Source of the DNA: Candidatus Thiomargarita nelsonii
GTDB lineage: Bacteria; Pseudomonadota; Gammaproteobacteria; Beggiatoales; Beggiatoaceae
Assembly: GCA_000785145.2 (NCBI GenBank)
Contig: JSZA02000028.1
Span: 1-56,153, forward strand
Length of the DNA stretch: 56,153 nucleotides
Direction of reading: 5' to 3'
Below the pieces are notes generated by a model that did not search any database, had not been told where the DNA came from, and was given only the letters and a program-made list of their open reading frames with translations. Position numbers and translations under genes: made by a program. Below, piece by piece: positions 33,559-41,900 of this stretch. The number at the start of each line of letters is the position of its first letter. Positions within the stretch are counted from its first letter, which is position 1.

Positions 33559-35490
33559 TTAAGTTTCCTTGTTATCGTCCGGTGCAGGTGTTATTATGCC
33601 TGCGCCTTTTCCGGTTCTAAGTACAGTAGAGGTATCTGCGCTTGATTTCTTTTCGTCCGGTACAGGTGTTATTATTCCTGCACCTTCTCCAACTCTAAAG
33701 ACCGTATCCGTCAGAGTTGCATCTTTTGCTTGAAAGGCGGGTGCCATACCGTTGTTCAAAAACCCTTGTAATTCAGGGCTAGTCTGGCTAACCTTTTTGC
33801 CTTTGATACCTTTACTCTCCCGATGGATTTTGTCGTGACAGTGTAGGTGAACCAATACTAGGTTCAAGTAAGTGTCCTCACCTCCTAAATGGCGGGGGTG
33901 TATGTGGTGTGCCTCCGGTAGGTCTATATTTGTAAACCGGAACGAGCATACAGGACAAATCCCATCTTGTCTTTTTAGCATTTTCGCTTTTGACGGTGTA
34001 ACGTTGCCATAGCCTTTGGAAAGCCTTTCTGCCCAGTAGGCAGTATCACCGTCGTAATATGACCTATCGTAACCAACTCTAGCATAACTCCCCGTTGTTT
34101 CTTTGTGCTTGGAATATCCCTTGAGATATTTGACGATTTTTCTGTCAATACATTTGCCCACTATTTGAGCAAAAGTCCATTTTCTACCATTGACAGTGCC
34201 AAAATACTTATCTGCCACCCAACGTTTGCCTTTATTTGGGTGTCTGCGACATGCCCATTGATATAATCTTTTCCACAGTAAGTGGTCGAGTTTGTTGAAT
34301 GCCTCACTCGAATGCACTGTTTTATAGTAGTTAGCCCAACCCGATATTTTGGGTTGAAGTTGTGCAATTAATTGCACTGGGGTTGCCGTTTTTAACTTCC
34401 AAATAGTATCACTTATCTCCCGATAGTGAAGTTTTATCTTTTCTTTAGTTGGTTCCACTCGTAGTACAGGATCAGTTGCCTTAGCCCGTCGTTGTTCAGT
34501 AGGGGTACCGTTTAATAATTTTAGCTTGTACGTCCCTTTAACCCGATTTTCATAGTGCCTGATATGATGCCCCAGAAAATCAAAGCCCTCAGTCGAGTGA
34601 ACAATTTTTGTTTTTTCCTCAGATAGAGTTAATCCTCTAACTTCAAGCCATTTGCCTATAAATCTCTTGGATTCCTCAATAACCTCTTTTTCATCATGGA
34701 TTACTACAAAGTCATCAGCGTATCTAATTAGGTCAAGTTTTAGCTTATTCCTAGTTTTGTAGGACTTCTTTACCCCCTCTTGAGTCCCTTTCGACTCCTT
34801 TTGAGATTTCTTTAGCTCAGTTTGAGCTTTCTTTATCTCCTTTTGGGATTTCTTAGCTTTCTTGACTTTGGTACGTATGCTGACGGTTGTTGAACCGATT
34901 TTCGTTTTCCAGCCTTTTAAGGAGCGTAAGTGCTCAATCAGGTCTGTTTCCATTTGGTCGAGGGCTATATTAGCTAATAGTGGTGATATAGTCCCACCTT
35001 GAGGCGTTCCCATATTGGTCTGATTATAATCGGATTTCTCCATATATCCAGCCTTTAGCCATCTTTTTACTATCGGTCTCCAATGTGTATCAATTTGCGA
35101 TGCTAGAAATTTGTGGTCAATGTTGTCAAAACAGCCTTTTATATCTGCATCTAGCACCCATTTCTGTTTTTTGAGTAGTACCGCTGCAATTTTTTCAATC
35201 GCATCATGGCACCCCATAGCTGGTCTGAACCCGTAGCTACTCGATTCAAACTTCGCCTCATAAAATGGTTCAAGTGCATTTTTAGTGACTGCTTGCATTG
35301 CCCTATCCTTAATGGTTGGTATGCCCAATGGTCTAAGCTTTCCGTTTGCTTTCGGGATGTATATACGCTTAGCAGGCTTAGGTCTGTATTTGTCCCAACC
35401 ACGTTGGATTGTATCTAACATATCTTTAACTAAAGCCATCTTTCTTTTAGGCGTATTGACTTTAACTCTATCTACTCCGGCGGAAAACAA
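33559..35490 (-). CDS. Group II intron reverse transcriptase/maturase (LtrA-like) with HNH domain
   Basis: 643 codons. RT motifs: RIYIPKANGKLRPLGIPTIKDRAMQ, SYGFRPAMGCHDAI, TPQGGTISPLLANIALD and the catalytic LIRYADDFVVI. A maturase domain (GIIM: LYQWACRRHPNKGKRWV) and a C-terminal HNH nuclease (CPVC...LPEAHHIHPRHLGG...HCHDKIH) follow. Two oddities: a Lys/Gln/Ser-rich insert with repeated KKSQKE/KKAQ units just before YADD, and a C-terminal tandem repeat (VFRVGEGAGIITPVPDEKK / VLRTGKGAGIITPAPDDNK). The true N-terminus (LVFNLQKRIYKATKAG, 35500-35650) is in another frame. Confidence 0.85.
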   Translation of the reverse strand: MFSAGVDRVKVNTPKRKMALVKDMLDTIQRGWDKYRPKPAKRIYIPKANGKLRPLGIPTIKDRAMQAVTKNALEPFYEAKFESSSYGFRPAMGCHDAIEKIAAVLLKKQKWVLDADIKGCFDNIDHKFLASQIDTHWRPIVKRWLKAGYMEKSDYNQTNMGTPQGGTISPLLANIALDQMETDLIEHLRSLKGWKTKIGSTTVSIRTKVKKAKKSQKEIKKAQTELKKSQKESKGTQEGVKKSYKTRNKLKLDLIRYADDFVVIHDEKEVIEESKRFIGKWLEVRGLTLSEEKTKIVHSTEGFDFLGHHIRHYENRVKGTYKLKLLNGTPTEQRRAKATDPVLRVEPTKEKIKLHYREISDTIWKLKTATPVQLIAQLQPKISGWANYYKTVHSSEAFNKLDHLLWKRLYQWACRRHPNKGKRWVADKYFGTVNGRKWTFAQIVGKCIDRKIVKYLKGYSKHKETTGSYARVGYDRSYYDGDTAYWAERLSKGYGNVTPSKAKMLKRQDGICPVCSFRFTNIDLPEAHHIHPRHLGGEDTYLNLVLVHLHCHDKIHRESKGIKGKKVSQTSPELQGFLNNGMAPAFQAKDATLTDTVFRVGEGAGIITPVPDEKKSSADTSTVLRTGKGAGIITPAPDDNKET

Positions 35491-35828
35491 AGCGTTTTCC
35501 TTTATTTTCCGTTGTGACGGTTCGCACTGCTAAAAGCGTTGCATAATACGAGTTTTGCAATAGGTACATCAAGTTTCGTGCTTTACTATACCGACCTGCT
35601 TTTGTAGCTTTATAAATTCGCTTTTGCAAATTGAACACAAGTCGGCGCACCTTGCCCCAGATGAAAGCAGAGTTTATCCCAATCCCATTTAGCCATGACA
35701 GATTCAATACTCTCGTATCTCAATCTGCCAAGGTGAGACACGGGAATCCACTCAGAGGTAAATTGTTTTTGCGCGCGCGCAAAAACATTTACCTCTGAAG
35801 GATTCGGGTGTTGCCAAAGTATATTCAT
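35491..35828 (-). pseudogene. Out-of-frame N-terminal part of the intron maturase
   Basis: The frame at 35468-35707 encodes WGKVRRLVFNLQKRIYKATKAGRYSKARNLMYLLQNSYYATLLAVRTVTTENKGK, the standard LtrA N-terminus leading to GVDxV. It leaves frame at NKGK/SAGVDR (about 35475-35490). A second frame change lies near 35650, where ESIESVMAKWDWDKL belongs to a different frame (35610-35828). A perfect CAGAGGTAAAT..TTTTTGCGCG palindrome at 35753-35797 interrupts the region further upstream. Confidence 0.65.
35753..35797. repeat. Perfect-arm palindrome inside the intron
   Basis: CAGAGGTAAAT-TG-TTTTTGCGCG and its complement CGCGCAAAAA..ATTTACCTCTG meet at a GCGCGC centre, giving about 20-bp arms. It may be a small inserted repeat in the maturase 5' region. 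Confidence 0.6.
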
Positions 35829-36380
35829 AATTGTAGGTATTACCTAATCGTTTTTAGACGGTTGCCCGTCATTTGTTCCATTGAATTTATAACACAATTA
35901 TTCCGAGAGTGAATCAGCATATCCAGTATCCCCCATAGATGGTTTCAACTGGCTTTGGCTTCCCACTCTATCCTACCCGATGCCGTCGCTAAGTGTTTGC
36001 ACACTCCTCTTGCGCTCCTGCAAGTGACTTGTACATCGTTTTTACTCGTTTCTCTTATATGTTTACCTGTGGACTTAGGTTATATTCAATAATCGAATGT
36101 GTATCGGGCAACGCATACAGGCAATTGCTGACCTATATACCTAAAAACCTTTTGACCCCAAGGAGTCTGTCGTTTATTGACCTTAAAAATATATCCAAGT
36201 GTGATTTCTCACTATCCATAACGCTTGCTCTTTTGAAGCTTTGAAGCCTTGCACTGGCGATACTACCACCGGCCTCTGCTTTCTAGCTGCTGCCTAGCTA
36301 GGCGAATCCATTCACACCATATAAGAAATTTTACTTTAAGACTTTGTTTTCCTTACGGAATTAGGTCAAACGAGTCGCAC

Positions 36381-36488
36381 ACTATTAAACGACCAGGCAC
36401 CTGTCTCGATTCTCGGTGTAAACATCACGTCTTGTGCAATCACATTATAGTGAACGCTTGCGATTAAGATTAAAAATAATTTTTTCAT
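36381..36488 (-). CDS. Outer-membrane beta-barrel protein, exon 1
   Basis: ATG 36488 shares its A with the TAA of the upstream lipoprotein gene (TAATG). The 36 codons give a signal peptide (MKKLFLILIASVHYNVIA) and the first mature residues QDVMFTPRIETGAWSFNS, where the intron begins at a codon boundary. Joining to exon 2 (FNKLSADMFDEGK...) at 33318 keeps frame and produces a typical exported barrel of about 294 residues. Confidence 0.75.
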
Positions 36489-36886
36489 TAAAACTTACTC
36501 CGACAAAACTGCTCAAGTTGATCTATTTGAGTTATCATTTTTGGGCATTGGGTACGCACATCATTCAGTACACTAGACAAACCATCGAGATAACCCTCAC
36601 CAAAATCCTGAGCAGATTGCCCTTTGTATCTTGTGCCCAAATCGGCGACCACATCATCCATGCTATCTTCGATGATTTGAACAAAAGAGGGGATTTGTTG
36701 ACAATTAGGGCCCAAACTGTCCCAAGCACTTTTGGCCGTAGATTTAGCGGCATTGTTGCCTATCTTGTAAAAAGAACTACCCGTATTCATCGGTTCACTC
36801 CTATCGGGTTCGGGATGACTACCATTTCCACTACAAGCCGTGAGTGAACCCAACATCAGTATGAGTATGAAAAGTTGTTTTGACAT
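36488..36886 (-). CDS. Small lipoprotein, paralogue of the protein at 37600-38184
   Basis: 132 residues with a lipobox (LMLGSLTAC, Cys at residue 18). The core FYKIGNNAAKSTAKSAWDSLGPNCQQIPSFVQIIEDSMDDVVADLGTRYKGQSAQDFGEGYLDGL parallels the 37.6-kb protein residue by residue. The family is not recognised. It is coupled by TAATG to the barrel gene, so a lipoprotein-barrel functional pair is plausible, though unproven. First gene of the three-gene operon. Confidence 0.65.
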   Translation of the reverse strand: MSKQLFILILMLGSLTACSGNGSHPEPDRSEPMNTGSSFYKIGNNAAKSTAKSAWDSLGPNCQQIPSFVQIIEDSMDDVVADLGTRYKGQSAQDFGEGYLDGLSSVLNDVRTQCPKMITQIDQLEQFCRSKF

Positions 36887-36899
36887 TGCATTTTTCCTA

Positions 36900-37075
36900 T
36901 AAATTCGACGCGGAGCGTCGAGGCAGGCATTCCTTTGCCTCGCGTCAATGCCATTAAGTTAAGGAAAATCCATACATGTAGGGTGGATACGCTATCGCTT
37001 AATCCACCCTACATAGTCGGCACGATATGGCATTTTTGCGAGGCAAAGGAACGAGAAAATATTGGACTAGCCAGC
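36900..37075. repeat. Nested palindromes with a 'CAATGCCATTAAG' MITE, cargo C
   Basis: An outer inverted repeat CCTTTGCCTCGCG/GCGAGGCAAAGG (about 36931-37050) encloses a MITE from CAATGCCATTAAGTTAAGG (36946) to ATATGGCATTTT (about 37035) that contains the GTAGGGTGGAT-AC-GCT..CTTAATCCACC hairpin. The right end is diverged. Confidence 0.65.
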
Positions 37076-37078
37076 TAC

Positions 37079-37117
37079 TTAATAGGGATTATACGAGCAA
37101 CAACCATTATCGTTAAC
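37079..37117 (-). pseudogene. Copy of the C-terminus of the 37.6-kb protein, beside the relic intron
   Basis: NDNGCCSYNPY-stop is encoded immediately 3' of the relic intron and parallels ADNGCCSYNPLN-stop at the end of 37600-38184. It is presumably the original 3' exon left behind. Confidence 0.6.
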
Positions 37118-37541
37118 TTGGCGATGTAAGTCACTACCCTTATCTCCCATGTTGGCAAGAGTATGGAATACACCTTACAAGGCCAGTCTGCAAAACAGGA
37201 CTTGAGACTTTCACGCTCATCCGGCTCCTAGTATTAGCAAAGACAAGTGCTAAGTAGAATATCTATCAATAACTTCTCTCATTAATTGGACATCCCTCGA
37301 TTCAATTTACTCCAAGAATCTAAATTACCGACCTTAAAAATATATCCAAATGTGATTTCTCACTATCCGTAACGCTTGCCCTTTTGAGGCTTTGAGACCT
37401 TGCACTGGCAATACCCAACTGCTATACCACCGGTCGTTGCTTTCTCGTGGCTGTCTCACGAGGCGAATCCATTCACACCATATCATAAATTTTACTTTAA
37501 GACTTTGTTTTCCTTACTGAATTAGGTCAAACGAGTCGCAC
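37118..37541 (-). mobile_element. Relic group II intron without ORF
   Basis: About 424 nt. The first about 220 nt from GTGCGACTCG (37541) match the start of the 33-36 kb intron, and the last about 200 nt, including domain V (about 37191-37228) and VI, match its end. Everything between, including most of domain I and the maturase, is deleted. It is unlikely to fold into an active ribozyme. Confidence 0.8.
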
Positions 37542-37554
37542 CACCTCATTTTAG

Positions 37555-37581
37555 GAGTCCAAGATTTATCTTGGACGCCCA
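37555..37581. repeat. Hairpin E
   Basis: GGAGTCCAAGATTTATCTTG-GACGCC, between the relic intron and the downstream end of the 37.6-kb gene. Confidence 0.6.
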
Positions 37582-37599
37582 GGTGTTACCAATCCTTAG

Positions 37600-38184
37600 T
37601 TAGTTCAATGGATTATACGAACAACAACCATTATCTGCGGCTCTGTAAAAGCGGCTAAGGGCAGGTGAATGTGCATACTTGGGGCACATGTTATCCGTAG
37701 TCCTAACAAAAGTCGATTCACAACCCAGCCTATAGGCACCCCCACAAATAGAACCCCTTATATTCACAAGTCTAACCGTGAAACTTGGAGCTTTTCCAAT
37801 CGCCCAGGCAACTCGACAGAACATTTTAGCAGACCATTCTCCACTTGCCGTACCGAGCATCTGACACTCATCCACGCACCTATCGACGATCTTATCCAAC
37901 ACATCCATTAGTCCATCAATGTACCCATGACCAAAATCTTCAGCAGATCGTCCCCTATACTTTGTCCCAATATCGTTTACCGCATCATCCACACCATCAG
38001 CGAGCATCTGAACAAATACACTTGTCTTGGTGCAATCCTGACCAAGATTGTCCCAAGTAGTTTGTGCCAAACCATGAGCAGCCCGATGGGCTATCCTATA
38101 GAAAGCACCTGCACTTGCGATAGAGGTTGTGAACAATCCCAACAGCATTACCAAGACACTCAAGAGGGTTAATTGTTTTTTCAT
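37600..38184 (-). CDS. Secreted Cys-rich protein of unknown function
   Basis: 194 residues with a signal peptide (MKKQLTLLSVLVMLLGLFTTSIASA). The core FYRIAHRAAHGLAQTTWDNLGQDCTKTSVFVQMLADGVDDAVNDIGTKYRGRSAEDFGHGYIDGLMDVL is shared with the lipoprotein at 36488-36886. It adds a Cys-rich C-terminal half (CVDECQ, GSICGGAYRLGCES, NGCCSYNPLN; about a dozen Cys), suggesting disulfides in the periplasm or outside. Not recognised. It is upstream on the same strand as the lipoprotein-barrel operon, from which it is separated by the relic intron. Confidence 0.65.
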   Translation of the reverse strand: MKKQLTLLSVLVMLLGLFTTSIASAGAFYRIAHRAAHGLAQTTWDNLGQDCTKTSVFVQMLADGVDDAVNDIGTKYRGRSAEDFGHGYIDGLMDVLDKIVDRCVDECQMLGTASGEWSAKMFCRVAWAIGKAPSFTVRLVNIRGSICGGAYRLGCESTFVRTTDNMCPKYAHSPALSRFYRAADNGCCSYNPLN

Positions 38185-38946
38185 GTATTACTCCATGAAT
38201 TTAGTAGGTTTTATGAAAAATAAGATATGTGACTTGCACGCACCAATGATAGACATGACATTATAAATCTCTTACTTTAAAACGCCAAAACCACAAAAAG
38301 CAGCTTTGGTTATGTCTAAGGGGCAAGCTCCCTTGGGTGATAAACCATCTATCACCTTTAATTATATATATAATTAAGGCAACCACAAGGGATTGCCCCT
38401 ACACAGATTTTGAGGCGATTCGATTGTTAATTATATATAAGCTTCAAGCGAAGAGTACTACAAATAATTATTGTCTGTCAAGATTTCATTTTTTGACTGG
38501 CTTTATTATTGCGTGGGTGTTTAATGCTAACTGTTGAGTCTATTAAATATCAATCCAAACCATAAAATTTGTGATCATCCCTGGCCTTTTAGGGCTCATA
38601 AAGGTGATTGTTAATAGCCATTGATACATCGTGTGTGTTTATCATCCAGGCGTACCTTGCACGGTTTTTTTTATGCGCGAAAACGGTGCAAGGTACGCCC
38701 AACAGCTTGTTAGCAATCTAAAAATCCTATTTCTTTAAGAAATAGGATTTTTTTTATCGCGTTTCAATTCAAAATCATGACAGGGCAACCACAAGGGGTT
38801 GCCCCTACAATATAAATTGTTATTGTAGGGGCAATCCTTTATGGTTGCCCCTACCTTTTATACAAAAAAAAAGGTGAGTTTTGCGATAGCAAAACCCACC
38901 CTAAAATAAATAACCTTCCTACGCTCAATTATCTAGCGTTTATGCC
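38185..38946. other. Repeat-rich intergenic region
   Basis: No gene was found. It holds one arm of hairpin unit A near 38379-38402, an inverted pair GGCGTACCTTGCACGG/CCGTGCAAGGTACGCC at about 38649-38693, a terminator-like hairpin at 38727-38759, and an inverted pair of unit A at 38784-38854. Confidence 0.6.
38727..38759. terminator. Terminator-like hairpin with T-run
   Basis: AATCCTATTTCTT-TAAGAAATAGGATT followed by TTTTT: about 13-bp stem and T-run on the plus strand. The same stem in shorter form occurs at 5105-5129. Confidence 0.55.
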
Positions 38947-41900
38947 TCACTCTGTTGGCAAGGACATAGTCTCAGCTTTTGGTAAGGACTCAGCATTGTC
39001 TAGCTCGGCTGGTCCCTCCTGAGTCGTGATGTCAGTGTGACTAAGAGATGGCAGCCCATCTATGTTCCCCGTTACCATGCTCTCGGGTGAGATTGAATGC
39101 AATTTAACCCAACTGCTATTATTCATCCTGAGCCAAATTCCAAAGGGTGAGCCAAAATCAATAACGACATCTGCCTGAGCATTATTATCCAAGTATCCCG
39201 TGGTCATGCTATCGGGTGACAAAGAATGCAATTTAACCCAGCTGTGGTTATTCAGCCATATCCAAATCCCAATCGGTTCGCCAAAGTCAATAATAACATC
39301 GGCCTGACCATTACCATCTATATCTCCTGTGGTCATGCTATTGGCTGACAAAGAATGCAATGAAACCCAGGTGCTATTATTCATCCATACCCAAATCCCA
39401 TCTGAGCCAAAGTCAATAATAACATCAGCCAGTCCACCACCATCTATATCTCCCGTGGTCATGCTCTCAGGTGACAAAGAATGCAATTGAACCCAGGTGC
39501 TATTATTCATCCATACCCAAATCCCATCTGAGCCAAAGTCAATAATAACATCAGCCAGTCCACCACCATCTATGTCTCCCGTGGTCATGCTCTCAGGTGA
39601 CAAAGAATGCAATGAAACCCAGGTGCTGCCATTCATCAAGACCCAAATACCATATTGTGAGCCAAAGTCAATAACAACATCGGCCATACCACCAGCATCT
39701 ATATGTCCCGTGGTCATGCTCTCAGCTGACAAAGAATGCAATTTAACCCAGGTGCTGCCATTCATCAAGACCCAAATACCATTTGGTGAACCAAAGTCAA
39801 TAATGATATCGTCCTGACCACTAGCATCAATGTCGCCAACGACCATGCTCATGGGTGATAGGCTATGAATATCAGCCCAAGAATTGTTATTCATCCATGC
39901 CCAAATACCATATTGTGAGCCAAAGTCAATAACAACATCATTTGCTCTAATATCACTATTAATAGGCTCAAACTTTGCGGTAAGCTGTTGATCCTGAGAC
40001 ATCAGAACGGTACATGTAGAGCCACTAGGGGCAGGACAATTAGTCCAATCAACAAAGACCGAACCTGATGCCGGTGTTGCCGTCAGCAGCACACTTGTGC
40101 CTGCTGTATAGTCTTCTGTGCAGTCAGTACCACAATTAATTCCAGAGGGAGAACTGGTAACCGTACCGCTTCCCGTACCGGATTTATTAATGGTAAGAGT
40201 CTTTTGATCGGGTGCAACTAGCAGGAATGTCGCCGTGACGGTTAAATCGTTGTTCATAGTCACCGTACAGCTTCCCGTACCACTACAACCGCCACCACTC
40301 CAACCCGTGAAGCTTGAACCTGAATCAGATGTCGCCGTTAAAGTGACAGAAGTACCCTGATTGTAGTCATGGGAACAATCCGTACCACAATTAATTCCAG
40401 GGGGAGAGCTGGTAACCGTACCGCTTCCCGTACCGGATTTATTAATGGTAAGAGTCTTTTGAACTGGTGGAACTAGCAGGAATGTCGCCGTGACGGTTAA
40501 ATCGTTGTTCATAGTCACCGTACAACTTCCCGTACCACTACAACCGCCACCACTCCAACCCGTGAAGGTTGAGCCGGAATCAGCTTGAGCCGTCAAAGTG
40601 ACAGAAGTACCCTGATTGTAGTCATGGGAACAATCCGTACCACAATTAATTCCAGGGGGAGAGCTGGTAACCGTACCACTTCCCGTACCGGATTTATTAA
40701 TGGTAAGAGTCCTTTGAACTAGCTGGAATGTCGCCGTGACGGTTAAATCGTTGTTCATAGTCACCGTACAACTTCCCGTACCACTACAACCGCCACCACT
40801 CCAACCTGTGAAGGTTGAACCTGAAACGGGCGTTGCCGTCAAGGTGACTGAAGTACCTTGATTGTAAGCTTCATCGCAATCGGTGCCGCAGTTAATGCCG
40901 GCTGGAGAACTCGTCACTTGACCGCTGCCTGAACCGGATTTGGTGACGGATAGCGTCGAGTTAGTAGTTGCCGCCTGTAATGCCTTCTCCAAATTGACAC
41001 GCCCGTAGCCATAATAGTCATTTCTCCCACCGGGATAGGCATAAGGGCCGATCTGGTCAGATCCTTGATGCAAAATATCACGTATTTCAGCCGCTGTCAG
41101 TGTCGGAGCATGGGTAATGATGTTGGCAACAATACCAGCTACTAGAGGAGTTGCTGAAGAAGTGCCGCCGAAGTCAGACGTATAATTGCCGTTAGCGTAT
41201 CCAACACTGCCAGTGCGGTCGGTGGTAGTAATTCCACTGGCACCACCATTACTAGGTGCTACCACGTCAACCTCTGGACCAAACTGGCTGTAAGCACTAC
41301 GTTGTTCCAGATTCCCGAGTCCATCATGACTGGCACCGATGGCAATCGTATCTGAGTTGGAAGCTGGATAGCCGACACTGTTTTGATGGACTCCGTATTG
41401 CCCGGGCGCAGATTGAAAATAGTGGGTACCATTCAGATAAAAATTCATATAATCTGCATTATATTCAGAAGACACCCACACCCAGAAGTATAAAGTCCCT
41501 GCCCCTACCGCTTTATTAATCTCTAAAACGCTTTGCTGACTGTCCCCGATGGTGGCAGCTTTGACAGATTTGCCACTGGCATTCCAAGCATGAGCACCAT
41601 CACTGACCACCGCCCACTGAGCATCACCATAACTCGTAAAGCCGCTGGGCACCGAACCTACGCTATCGCTTTCAAAATCCGTCGTATCTCCACCCGGCCA
41701 AGTGATATTATCCAGCCAGATAGTATCGTAACCTTGGGAAATACTCCAGTCTTTCAGAAATTGCCAACTAAAAGTATAAGTACCGGCCGGAAATCCACTT
41801 AAAGTGAATCTCTTCCATCCGCTTGCAGAATTCCCAGTTGCAAATAACACCGGCGTACCTTTAGTACCGCGACGCGCACCGGGAATATTACCATTCACCA

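Larger units (their letters stand above)
33319..36380 (-). mobile_element. Group II intron (about 3.06 kb) with maturase ORF
   Basis: The 5' end is GTGCGACTCG (minus strand from 36380), the conserved group II boundary. Domain V is a GAGCCGGATG...GAAA...CAAGTCCGG hairpin at about 33393-33430, followed by domain VI and the 3' end near 33319 (uncertain by about 10 bp). The IEP ORF lies in domain IV. The flanks are in-frame parts of one outer-membrane protein gene. A shortened relative is at 37118-37541. The IEP is frameshifted near its N-terminus, so splicing may depend on a maturase from elsewhere. Confidence 0.85.

Noticed and set aside
39000..40960. Periodic DNA repeats as a non-coding array
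   Set aside because: They are in frame and encode the FG-GAP-like and InlB-like protein repeats of the large subtilase.
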